Origin: Prionace glauca | Lineage: Eukaryota; Chordata; Chondrichthyes; Carcharhiniformes; Carcharhinidae | Assembly: GCA_037974335.1 (NCBI GenBank) | Contig: CM075761.1 | Span: forward strand, 13,257,543 to 13,321,542 | Reading direction: 5' to 3' | Length of the DNA: 64,000 nucleotides | In this document: piece after piece, positions 21,952-32,600 of the stretch | How the letters are laid out: every line of letters begins with the position of its first letter | How positions within the stretch are numbered: position 1 is the stretch's first letter | Program-made: the position numbers and the translations under genes | The notes under the pieces: generated by a model | The model's database searches: none | Told to the model about the DNA's origin: nothing | The model's input: the letters and a program-made list of their open reading frames with translations, nothing else

Positions 21952-23386
21952 AAAGAACAAAGAACAAAACAGCACGGGAAACAGGCCCTTCGGCCCAACG
22001 AGCCCGCGCCGCCGTCCCAATGTCAGTGACCTATTCATGATTTTAGTCTATGCCTAATGTGTGAGGATCAGGGAGGTCCAATATAGGGACAATTTGTTAC
22101 CCAATCAATCAGCCTAAAAGCACATTTTTGGGATGTGGGAGGAAACCGGAGCACCCGGAGGAAACCCACGCAACCATGGGGAGAACGTGCAAACTCCCAC
22201 GGACACAGGCCCAAATCCATGTGTCCGCATAGCAACAGAGATAGTCTCTGAGCTGTCATGTTGCCCTCGAGATGGTCCAATTTGCGCACACCAATGACAT
22301 GAAGCAGTAGGCAACTCCCGAAGTAACATCCAAGAGCAGCCCACCACAACCTGCCGCACGCATGACCCTTGCTGGACTTAAATGCCTGTGGACAAAAATT
22401 CATTATTAAAAAGACTCTATACTCTAAAAAGACCCTGAGGCTAAAACTGAATCCCAAGCCTTCAATGTTTATTAAGGCCTGCTATATCCCCCTATATGTA
22501 GACCGCTATTGTGGCTATCCAAGTGACTCTTGAACAACCCTAGCGTGCCTGCTTCCACCACCTTACTCGGCAGTGCATTCCACATCCCCACTACCCTTTG
22601 TGTGAAAAACTGCCCTCTAATATTAGTCTTATACCTAGCCCCCCTCACCCTAAGCCCGTGACCCCTCGTTCTATCCATTTCTAATAGCGGAAAAAGCTTA
22701 CCACCATTTACTCTATCTATCCCCTTCATAATCTTATAAACCTCTATTAGTTCCCCCCTCAGCCGACGTCTCTCAAGGGAAAACAGCCCAAGTGCGTTCA
22801 ATCTTTCCTCGTAAGACAGCCCTTCCATACCAGGCAACATCCTGGTAAATCTCCTCTGCACTCTCTCCAAGATCTCTACATCCTTCCGGTAGTACGGCGA
22901 CCAGAACTGGACGCAGTACTCCAGGTGAGGCCTAACCAACGTTCTATACAACTGCAACATCAGACTCCTACTCTTATATTCTATACCCCTTCCTATGAAG
23001 GCCAACATGCCATACGCTTTCCTCATCACATTCTGCACCTGCACCGACACCTTCAGGGACTTGTGTACCTGCACCCCCACGTCTATCTGCGTATCTATAC
23101 TCCGGATAGTTCTACCTTTTATTGTATAACTCCCCTCCACATTATTCCGGCCAAAGTGCATCACCTCGCATTTCTCCGGATTAAATTCCATTTGCCATCT
23201 ATCTGCCCAATCTACCAGCCTGTCTTGGTCCTGTTGCATTGCCAAGCACTGCTCCTCAGTACCCGCCAATCCAACCATCTTAGTGTCATCAGCAAATTGG
23301 CTGATCACACCACCTACCCCCTCTTTCAAGTCATTAATATATACTACAAATAGTAGAGGTCCTAGTACCGAGCCCTGCGGCACCCC
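21952..23386 (-). mobile_element. CR1-C LINE, 5'-truncated with full 3' UTR
   Basis: 3' UTR 21952-22470, then coding from 23386 down to 22472: [50 protein letters not shown]. The 3' three fifths of the RT are open in one frame. Confidence 0.9.
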
Positions 23387-23530
23387 TCTCGTAGCAACCA
23401 TTCCATCCCTGGGAAAAAAAGCCTCTGAGAATCCACCCGATCTATACTTCTCAACATCTTATACACTTCTATCAGGTCACCTCACCCTTCGTCTCTCTAA
23501 GGGGTAAAAAACCGATCTCCCTCAACATGG
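23387..23530 (-). mobile_element. CR1-B-like LINE, upstream part (split)
   Basis: TCTCGTAGCAACCATTCCATC...TATCAGGTCACCTCACCCTTC, matching the B region just upstream of the left part. Confidence 0.72.
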
Positions 23531-23554
23531 GTTTCATTCATTCCAAGATGTCCA

Positions 23555-23725
23555 CGTTGAGAAGGCAGTTGAGAGTCAATCACATTGCTGTGGCTCTGGA
23601 GTTACACGTAGGCCAGCCCAATTAAGAATGACAGATTTCCTTCCTCAAAGAAGATAATTGAATCAGATTGTTTTTTTTCCCGACAATGGTTTCATGGTCA
23701 TTACGAGATAACTAATTGGAGGTTT
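23555..23725 (+). repeat. Dispersed repeat fragment (family of 5890)
   Basis: TTGAGAGTCAATCACATTGC, CTCTGGAGTTACACGTAGGCC, CGACAATGGTTTCATGGTCA. Confidence 0.55.
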
Positions 23726-23727
23726 TT

Positions 23728-24042
23728 TTTTTCCTCGGATGGAGAAAGCTAGCACGAGGGGGCATGGCTTTAAATTAAGGGGGGGGGGGGGGGTAGATAC
23801 AAGACGGATGTCAGGGGTAGGTTCTTTACCCTGCGGGTGGTGAGGGACTGGAATGTCCTGCCTGCTGCAGTTGTAAATGCTCCTAGTTTTGGGGCGTTTA
23901 AGAGATCTGTGGATAGGTTTATGGATGAAAAGGGATTGGTTTAGGCTAGTGGGTCATTGTTTTTGTAACTCGTCGGCGCAACATCGTGGGCCGAAGGGCC
24001 TGTTCTGCGCTGTAATGTTCTATGTTCTACGTTCTATGTTTT
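23728..24042 (+). mobile_element. CR1-A LINE 3' end
   Basis: Sense A text from a T run and CTCGGATGGAGAAAGCTAGC to the 3' tail. A stretch of about 16 G (near 23780-23796) has grown from the family's shorter G run. Confidence 0.82.
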
Positions 24043-24325
24043 GTTTCATTGAATAAAAATGCAACCATCTGCCTTGCGGGATATGGACTCGGGTCCCTGA
24101 AACATTTGCTGACTATGTGGATCAATAACCTAGCGCTAAGACAAGTAAGCCATCGCCTTTACTTTAGAGAAGCCTTCACTTTATCTTTCTGCAGAATACT
24201 CAGCTCTATTCACTGAAACAATTAGTTATCCGATTGCGTTCTGGAAAGTGGCTATTAAATCTGCTCCCATTGGCCTCTATCTCAATTGGAAATTGCATGT
24301 TTTATTGTGCCAGTTGAAGAATTAG
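24043..24325. other. No feature recognised
   Basis: No exon or repeat identified with confidence. Confidence 0.35.
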
Positions 24326-24553
24326 ACTGTAACATAGCAAGGCCAGAAAAGACAGGAGCAGAAGTAGGCCATTCAGCCCATCGAGTCTACTCCGCCATTC
24401 AATGAGTTCATGATTGTTCTGATATGACCGTCATCAACTCCACTTTCTCGCCTTCTTCCCATAATCCTTTATTTCTTTACTGATTAAGAATGTGTCCATC
24501 TCAGCCTTGAACGTGTTTAACCTCCCAACGCTTATTGGTTGAAATTGACTGAA
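24326..24553 (-). repeat. Old CR1-like fragment, copy 1 of a direct duplication
   Basis: From AGACTGTAACATAGCAAGGCC to TTGGTTGAAATTGACTG. Repeated with roughly 90 to 95 percent identity at 25375-25597, flanking a CR1-D LINE. Confidence 0.75.
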
Positions 24554-24555
24554 AT

Positions 24556-25365
24556 AAGAACATAAGGAATAGGAGCAGGATTAGACCATTTAGCCCTTCG
24601 AGCCTGCCCCGCCATTCGATAAGATCATGGCTGATCTGAAGTGGATCAGTTCCACTTTCCCCTCTCTCCCCATAACCCTTAATTCCCCTGTCTGTCAGAA
24701 ACCTATCTATATTTAGCGAGGTAGTCTCCAGCACTTCAATGGGCAGAGAATTTCAGAGATTAACCACCCTTTGAGTGATGAAGTTCCTGCTCAACTCTGT
24801 TCTAAACTGCGCCTCCCCCCCTCATCTTGAGGCTGTGCCCTCTAGTCCTGTTGTCCTTTCTAAGCGGGAAGAATCTCTCTACCTCTACCCTACCCATCCC
24901 CTTCATCATCTTATATGTTTCTATTAGATCCCCCCTCATCTTTCTAAACTCCAACGAGTGTAAGCCCAGTCTATTCAGCTTCTCTTCATAGTTCAACCCC
25001 CTCATCTCCGGTATCAGCCTAGTGAACCTCCTTTGCACTCCCTCCAAGGCCAAAATATCCTTGCGCAAGTGCGGCGACCAAAACTGCACACAGTACTCCA
25101 GCTGCGGCCTCATCCGTGTCCTGTACAGCTGCAGCAAGACCTCCCTACTTTTATATTCAATCCCCCTCGCTATGAAGGCCAGCATCCCATTTGCCTTCCT
25201 GACCACCTGCTGCACCTGCAAGCTGGGTTTTTGCGACTCATGCACAAGGACCCCGAGGTCCCTCTGCACCGTCGCCTGCTGCAGCTTTTCGCCCTTTAAA
25301 TAGTAATCCCTCCTACTATTATTCCTGTCAAAGTGGATAACCTCACACTTGCTAACACTGTAAGT
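24556..25365 (-). mobile_element. CR1-D LINE, 5'-truncated
   Basis: Antisense D copy with the 3' tail at 24556 and coding up to about 25360 ([55 protein letters not shown]). Confidence 0.87.
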
Positions 25366-25374
25366 TAGTAACAA

Positions 25375-25597
25375 TAGACTGTAACATAGCAAGGCCATAA
25401 GAGAGAGGAACAGAAGTGGGCCATTCAGGCCATCGAGTCTTCCATTCAATGAGTTCATGACTGTTCTGATATGACCGTCGTCAACTCCACTTTCTCACCT
25501 TCTTCCCACAATCCTTTATTTCCTTACTGATTAAGAATGTGTCCATCTCAGCCTTGAAAGTGTTTAACATCCCAACGCCTATTGGCTGAAATTGACT
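25375..25597 (-). repeat. Old CR1-like fragment, copy 2 of a direct duplication
   Basis: Near copy of 24326-24553 in the same orientation, missing a few bases (CTACTCCGCC becomes CTTCC). Confidence 0.75.
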
Positions 25598-25766
25598 CAA
25601 CTGGTGACAGAGAAGCAGGATTCGGAAAGCGACTTAACAAAGATGTCATTAACATTGATTCAGAAAATTCGATTGCTGTTCATCCAATTAGCATGTTTCT
25701 CGTGATATTATCAAGGTTCTTTGACCAGCGTCTCCGCATTTATCCTCTCAAGTGCTTTCAGAATCA

Positions 25767-25814
25767 TAGAATCCCTATAGTGCAGAATGGGATCATTCAT
25801 CCCATCGAGACTTG
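25767..25814 (-). mobile_element. tRNA-derived SINE, 3' end part (split)
   Basis: AATCATAGAATCCCTATAGTG...CATCGAGACT; the rest resumes at 26085. Confidence 0.6.
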
Positions 25815-26084
25815 CAGGTTTAAAGTGCTGGGAAGCAAGTACAGAGGTGATGTTAGGGGTAAGTTTTTCACTCAGAGGGTGATAGTGAGTGGAATCGGCT
25901 GCCGTCGGTCGTGGTAGAGGCGAACTCGCTGGGGTCTTTTAAAAGACTTCTGGATGAGTACATGGGATTTAATGGGATTGGGATTTACAGGTAGTTCTAT
26001 GGCCTGGTAGTTATGGATGTGATCGGCGCAACTTGTGGGCCGAAGGGCCTGTTTGTGCAGTAGTGTTCTATGTTCTATGAGACT
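25815..26084 (+). mobile_element. CR1-B LINE 3' end, inside a SINE
   Basis: Sense B tail (RFKVLGSKYRGDVRGKFFTQRV onward) and 3' UTR. The hexamer GAGACT occurs on both sides, a possible short target-site duplication. Confidence 0.8.
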
Positions 26085-26336
26085 GTACGGATTCTCTGAG
26101 AGTATCTTCTCCAGGCCCGCTCATCAACCCTACTCTCCTGACCCCAAACATGAAACATGACTAATCCATCTAATCTACATATCTTGGGATACTAAGGGAC
26201 TGTATAAACTGCATTTTGGAGGGAACAGACAAAGTGAGAACATGTAAACTCCACACAGACACCCACCCAAGGAATTGAACTCGGGTTCCTGGTGCTGTGA
26301 AGCAGCCATGCTAACCACTGTGCCACCGTGCCGCCT
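26085..26336 (-). mobile_element. tRNA-derived SINE, main part (split)
   Basis: ACTACTCATC-like SINE body diverged; CTCCACACAGACACCCACCC, TGAACTCGGGTTCCTGG and the CCACCGTGCCGCC head in antisense. Confidence 0.68.
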
Positions 26337-26512
26337 TAGATCCTTGTGTTTCCTCACATATAATCAGCTACATACAATGAAATATCTTGGCGCCATTGAA
26401 CCACATGACAGGTAAGGCAGAGAAAGACGACATTCCTCATTATATCTGTGAGGGCCAGAAAGCTCGCTGTCTCTTTCAATCCCATAGTCCAGCACCCAAT
26501 CCATTTAAGAAT

Positions 26513-26837
26513 CATCATAGAATCCCACAGTACAGAGACAGCCATTTAGCCCATCGAGTCTGCACCGACCACAATCCCACATGGGAACTAGCCCCATATC
26601 CCTACACATTTTTACCCACTAACCTACACATCTCATGACACTAAGAGCAATTTTAGCATGGCCAATCAAACTAACCTGCACATCTTTGGACAATGGGAGG
26701 AATCCAGAGCACCCGGAGGAAACCCACGCAGACACGAGGAGAATGTGCACACTATACACAGACAGTGACCCGAGCCAGGAATAGAACCCAGGACCCTGGA
26801 GCTGTGAAGCAGCAGTGCGAACCATTGTGCTACAGTG
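26513..26837 (-). mobile_element. tRNA-derived SINE (HE1 type)
   Basis: AATCCCACAGTACAGAGACAG to GTGCGAACCATTGTGCTACAG, antisense, near complete. Confidence 0.82.
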
Positions 26838-26896
26838 GTCTTGTACGTTACATAAAGATTCAGTTCCCTTTTATAGCTAATTAAAATCAGCTAATT

Positions 26897-27313
26897 ATAA
26901 GAACATAAGAACATAAGAAATAGGAGCAGGAGTAGGCCATCTAGCCCTTCGAGCCTGCCCCGCCATTCAATAAGATCATGGCTGATCTGAAGTGGATCAG
27001 TTCCACTTTCCCGCTTTTTCCGCATAAACCTTAATTCCCTTGTCTATCAGAAATCTATTTACACGCGACTTAAGTATGTTTAGCGAGGCAGCCTCCATCA
27101 CTTCAACGGGCAGAGAATTCCAGAGATTCACCGCCCTTTGAGTGAAGAAGTTCCTCCTCAACTCCGTTCTAAACCGCCCCCCTCCTTATCTTAAGGCTGT
27201 GCCCTCTAGTCCTGCTATCCTTTCTGAGCGGGAAGAATCTCTCTACCTCTACCCTATCCATCCCCTTCATTATCTTATAAGTCTCTGTACGATCCCCCTC
27301 ATCCTTCTGAACT
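26897..27313 (-). mobile_element. CR1-D LINE 3' end
   Basis: Two ACATAAGA units of 3' tail, then antisense D coding text to TTCTGAACTCC. Confidence 0.85.
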
Positions 27314-27569
27314 CCTTTGAAATTTGAAACACTATCTTAGCATTACTTTGTATCCTACTTGTTTAAACACTTCATCGTTGACAGCGATTTGTTGAAATTG
27401 TCTTCATCGAATTTAATATGCTAAATGTTGGCAGCGCCTTTTCAAATAGTATGAGCCCAGAAGAAAAATATCATTAGTGACCCAGTCAAATTGTTGCTTT
27501 TTAGATGTTTGTTGATGGAGCAAATACCGACAAGAACTCTGAGCCACACACACGGACAGAATCATTCTC
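27314..27569. other. No feature recognised
   Basis: Short unassigned stretch. Confidence 0.3.
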
Positions 27570-27589
27570 ACTCCCAACCAAAAAGGCTC

Positions 27590-27668
27590 AGACACACAAG
27601 CACATATAAACACAGACACAGATAGAAAGACAACTACACACACACACACAGACACAGACACACACACA

Positions 27669-27705
<37 letters not shown>

Positions 27706-27830
27706 ACACAGACACAGACACAGACACACACACAGACACACACACACACACAGACACAGACACAGACACACACACACACACACACACAGGCACACAGACA
27801 CAGATAGAAAGACAACTACACACACACATA
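27590..27830 (+). repeat. CA and GACACA microsatellite
   Basis: Alternating CA runs and ACAGACACAGACAC units. The Cys/Val-rich frames on the minus strand are artefacts. Confidence 0.92.
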
Positions 27831-27861
27831 CTTACTTACAAACACAGTCTCATGTACAGAT

Positions 27862-28172
27862 AGAACATAGAACATAGAACATTACAGCGCAGAACAGGCC
27901 CTTCGGCCCACGGTGTTGCGCCGACCAGTTACAAAACAATGACCCACTAGCCTAAACCAATCCCTTTTCGTCCATAAACCTATCCACAGATCTCTTAAAC
28001 GCCACCAAAATAGGCGCATTTACAACTGCAGCTGGCAGGGCATTCCAATCCCTCACCACCCTCTGGGTAAAGAACCTACCCCTGACATCTGTCCTATAAC
28101 TACCCCCCCTTAATTTAAAGTCGTGCCCCCTCCTGCTAGCTGTCTCCATCCTAGGAAAAAGGCTATCACTAT
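27862..28172 (-). mobile_element. CR1-A LINE 3' end
   Basis: Antisense A tail and C-terminus (ETASRRGHDFKLRGGSYR to DEKGLV). Confidence 0.85.
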
Positions 28173-28208
28173 CTACACAGAGTCTCAAAGGAAGGTACAG
28201 AAGCAGCC

Positions 28209-29273
28209 ACTCTTTCGGCATTTGACGGTGTGAGATTATGTGTGTGTGTGCGTGTGTGTGTGTGTGTCTGTCAGTATGTGTGTGTGGATTTTGTGTTTGC
28301 GTGAGCGTTATGTATGTGTGTGTGTGTCTATGTGAGTGTGTTCTGTGTCTGTGTGTTTTGTGTTTGTATGTGGGTGGGTGTTTTGTGTTTGTGTGAGTGT
28401 GTGTGTGTGTGTGTGCGTGTGTGTCCTGTGTGTGTTGTGTGCTGTGTGTGTCTGTTCTGTGTTTGTGTGAGCGTGTGTGTGTGTATGTGTTCTGTGTTTG
28501 TGTGAGCGTGTGTATGCGTGTGTGTGTGTGTTTTGTGTTTGTGTGAGTGTGTGGGTCAGTCTCTCGCCCTCAGTCTCTCTTCCTCTCTCTCAGGTACACA
28601 CGCTCTCAGGGGGCGGCACGGTAGCACAGTGGTTAGCACTGCTGCTTCACAGCTCCAGGGTCCTGGGTTCGATTCCCGGCTCGGGTCACTGTCTGTGTGG
28701 AGTTTGCACATTCTCCTCGTGTCTGCGTGGGTTTTCTCCGGGTGCTCCGGTTTCCTCCCACAGTCCAAAGATGTGCGGGTTAGGTTCATTGGCTATGCTA
28801 AAATTGCCCCTTAGTGTCCTGGGTTGTGTAGGTTAGAGGGATTAGCAGGTGAATGTGTAGGGATATGGGGATAGGGTCTGGGTGGGATTGTGTTCGGTGC
28901 AGACTCGATGGGCCGAAGGGCCTGTTTCTGCATTGTAGGGTTCTATGTTCTAAAACATAAGCACCCATTCAGTCGCACAGATTCACAGACCCACACACTC
29001 ACACAAAACACACATACACACACGCATACACACGCTCACACAAACACAGAACACATACACACACACACGCTCGCACAAACACAGAACAGACACACACAGG
29101 ACACAGACGCACACACACACACACAAAACACACACACACACACACACAAATACAAACCACACACACACACAAACACATGCTCACACAGACACAGAACACA
29201 CACACATAGACACACACACACATACATTACGCTCACGCAAACACAAAATCCACACACACATACTGACAGACAG

Positions 29274-29305
<32 letters not shown>

Positions 29306-29330
29306 TCACACCGTCAAATACCGAAAGAGT
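28209..29330. repeat. Large palindrome with TG/CA arms around a SINE
   Basis: The left arm (28209 to about 28560) and the right arm (about 28985-29330) are reverse complements beyond the simple repeat: CTTTCGGCATTTGACGGTGT on the left pairs with ACACCGTCAAATACCGAAAG on the right, and GATTTTGTGTTTGCGTGAGC pairs with GCTCACGCAAACACAAAATC. The spacer holds a complete SINE. Confidence 0.8.
28611..28957 (+). mobile_element. tRNA-derived SINE (HE1 type), complete, in palindrome spacer
   Basis: GGGCGGCACGGTAGCACAGTG head, GGTTCGATTCCCGGC B box, body, and tail GGGCCGAAGGGCCTGTTTCTG. Well preserved, so a good consensus-like copy. Confidence 0.9.
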
Positions 29331-29627
29331 ACAGAGGATCTAACTCAGAAACAACCACACACATTTACAGCACTAAACATCTTTGATTCCACGATAAAAA
29401 ACTACCAAGGCTTCGGATATCGCAATTCCAGCAATTGACTCATATCCAAGAGTGCGCAGATTGGAGGAAACTGGGATCTACCTGAGGGAGACTGGATTCT
29501 CCGCGGAGATAAGGATAGTGAAAAAAAATAACAGAAAGCTGCTAATCTGCAAATGAAACTTTGAAAACCCTGCAGAAACGTGTGACGGAGATTTTCTAAC
29601 CGGAATGTTAACTCAAACGCTGGGTAA

Positions 29628-29657
29628 TCAGTTGGAAGAGCCACAGAGGTACATGTT
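29628..29657 (-). CDS. VJC1-2 possible terminal exon
   Basis: Follows ATTTTTCCAG and, in the phase 0 left by the previous exon, reads NMYLCGSSN and a stop. An alternative phase-0 end lies further on (acceptor near 29476, ending LRYPKPW). Neither has independent support. Confidence 0.35.
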   Translation of the reverse strand, partial: NMYLCGSSN

Positions 29658-32600
29658 CTGGAAAAATATGATTTGATTCATATTTAGATGCTTCAGACAG
29701 TGAGCTGCTCTCTGATAGCCGCAAGAAATCTCCAGCGTGGGTCTCTGGAATTCTCTGCCCGTTGTTGTGGTGGAGGCTGCCTCGCTAAATATTTTTAAGA
29801 AACGGGTTGATGGGTTTTTGATAAGAGAAGGGATTAAGGGTTATGGGGAGAGGGCGGGAAGGTGGAGCTGAGTCACGACAGATCAGCCATGATCTTATTG
29901 AATGGCGGGGCAGGCTCGAAGGGCCAGATGGCCTACTCCTGCTCCTATTTCTTATGTTCTTATGTTCTTATGTCATCCTGCACCATATACCAAAACCTGG
30001 AAATTGCACAATATTGAAATATTTGCAAAGCACTTACCTGGACTGTACCATCTTGTGTTCCCATTCTGTATGTTTGGCGACAGTTGTCTGTGTAACAAAG
30101 TGGAAGATTGCAATATAAGTATAATCCAGTTCCGGCTAAGTTATGATTAATTTGAGACATAGTGCACAACTGATATCCTGTTGAACCAATGCATCGATGG
30201 GCCGAACGCCTCAATGGGTGTCAATCCAAAAGAAGTCTCCCACGTACACCAGCATTGTCCTGATACATTAACACTACATCAGGACATCAGCTGCCCAGAA
30301 GTACTTCAATGAACCCCAATCCGCCAATGGATGGAGAAGGCCACCTGCCATCTAAAGTCCTAGTGATATTTCAGTGCCAAAATTGACAGTCAACCTGTGT
30401 ATTTTTCTATGGGACTAACAGGGAATTAATTGAGAAACAATTTGAGGGCTGGAAGTACACTCAATTTATTCCATTTCAGTACTGTTTCATCAAAGCGCCA
30501 AGGAGCCATTTTAAATTCCACATTGAGGTTACTGTCTGTGTGAAATTTGCACTTTCTCCCTGTATCTGCGTGGGTTTTCTCTAAGTGCTTTGGTTTCCTT
30601 TGAGTCCCCTGGTTTTCTCTCACGGTCAAAGGATGTATAGGCCAGGTGGGTTGACCAAGTTAAATTGTCCCTGACTGCTCAAATATCAGTAGGTTAGATG
30701 AATTGGCCATGCCGAATAAAACCTTACTGTCAAAAGATGTGCAGTTTAGGTGGATTGACCATGCTGAGCTGCTCCTTAGTATCCAAAGATATGCAAGTTA
30801 GATGGATTGGTCATGGGTAACTACCCCTTAGTCTCTGAAGGTGTGCAGTTTAGTTGGATTGGCCACGCTGAATTAAACTTTACTGTCAAAAGATGTGCGG
30901 TTTAGTTGGATTGGTCACGCAAATTGTCCATTAGTGTCCAAAGGTGACCAGGGTAGGTGAACTAGCCAAGCTATTCCGGCTCTAAATGTCCAAATATTTG
31001 CAGGGAAATTGTATTGGTCATGTTGAATTGCTCCTTAGTATCCACAGATGTGCAGTTTGGATGGATTGGCCATTCCCAATTGCCCTTTATTGTCAAAAGG
31101 TGTGTCATTTTCACTTTAGCGTCAGGGACTACGGGGTTAGGGGTTGGCTGGGATTGTTATCAGTGTAGATTAGATGGATCGACTGGCGTCCTTCTGCATT
31201 GTGAGGATTTTATGATAAGCTTGTCCAATGATGTTGAATCTGTGCCAACATTTGAACGCAACTTACCCGCGTGTCTGTCTGCCGACACCCCTCGGTGCGC
31301 TCTCTGTCTCAAGCTAAAATTAGATAAGGAAATAAAAAGAATTAAGCAGGTGTTACATCGGCCTAGAAATCAGAAGTATTCCAAAGAAAGGATATTCAAT
31401 GCCAAAATATGGAACATTTCGACATATAGCATTAGAATTAGTGTTGGTGTTGAACTGGGCTGAACACAATATTTAACACAGAGATAACATTTGAGATGAA
31501 TTTTCTAAATGGCTCAGTTACTCACCTTTGATTGCGGGTTCCCTTAGCTCGGTCTCCTGAAACAAGGCACAATGATCAGCAATACAAAACCACGAGGAAA
31601 CTCACAATGGGTGAACAATAGTGATATTATCCCTCCTGAAAATCATTCCTTACCTGCTCTGCCTTTCTTCCAAATCCAAATGGAAAGAAATACCCAAAGT
31701 AGAATCAGGATCACCAGGACAGTTATGGCAATGGGATGTTCCAGATCGCACCATCCTGCAGAGGGGGAAATATCGAAGCTGCTGCTAGGTCAAATCTTTT
31801 CTTTTCTGAACGCAGGCAGAATAAACCTTTGAGGTTCAATGGTTTTACCATCATTGAATCCCCCACGGTGGATACAAAGAACAAAAGAACAAAATCAGCC
31901 CGGGAAACAGTCCCTTCGGCCCAACGAGTCCGCGCCGCCATTTTAACATTACCAGTCCCCCCCCTCCACCCATGACCCTTATCTATTGTGTTATGGCCAT
32001 CCACATTGAGGGAAATTATTTTAGGGACAATTTATTACCTCCAATCAGCCTAGTAGCACATCTTTGGGGTGTGGGGGGGAAACCGGAGCACCCGGAGAAA
32101 ACCCACGCAAGCACGGGGAGAATGCGCATTTGCAGGATGACTTAGAAAGGTTGCAGAGCTGGGCTGAGAGGTGGCGGATGGAGTTTAATGTGGAGAAGTG
32201 TGAGGTAATTCATTTCAGTAGGAATAACAGATGTGTTGAGTATAGTGCTAACGGGAGGACTTTGAATAGTGTGGAGGAGCAAAGGGATCTAGGTGTATGT
32301 GTACATAGATCCCTGAAAGTTGGGAATCAAGTAGATAAGGTTGTTAAGAAGACATACGGAGTTTTGGCGTTTATTGGTAGGGGGATTGAATTTAGGAGTC
32401 GCAGCGTCATGATGCAACTGTACACATCTCTGGTGCGGCCGCACTTGGAGTTTTGTGTGCAGTTCTGGTCCCCACATTACAGGAAGGATGTAGAGGCTTT
32501 GGAGAGGGTGCAGAGGAGGTTTACCAGGATGTTGCCTGGTATGGAGGGGAGATCCTATGAGGAGAGATTGAGAGATTTGGGGTGTTTTCGCTGGAAAGAA

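Noticed and set aside
28620-28680. tRNA-like A and B boxes, here and in many similar places
   Set aside because: They are heads of tRNA-derived SINEs; no cloverleaf with a full acceptor stem was found.
27413-29299. Cys/Val-rich frames
   Set aside because: Translations of TG/CA microsatellites.
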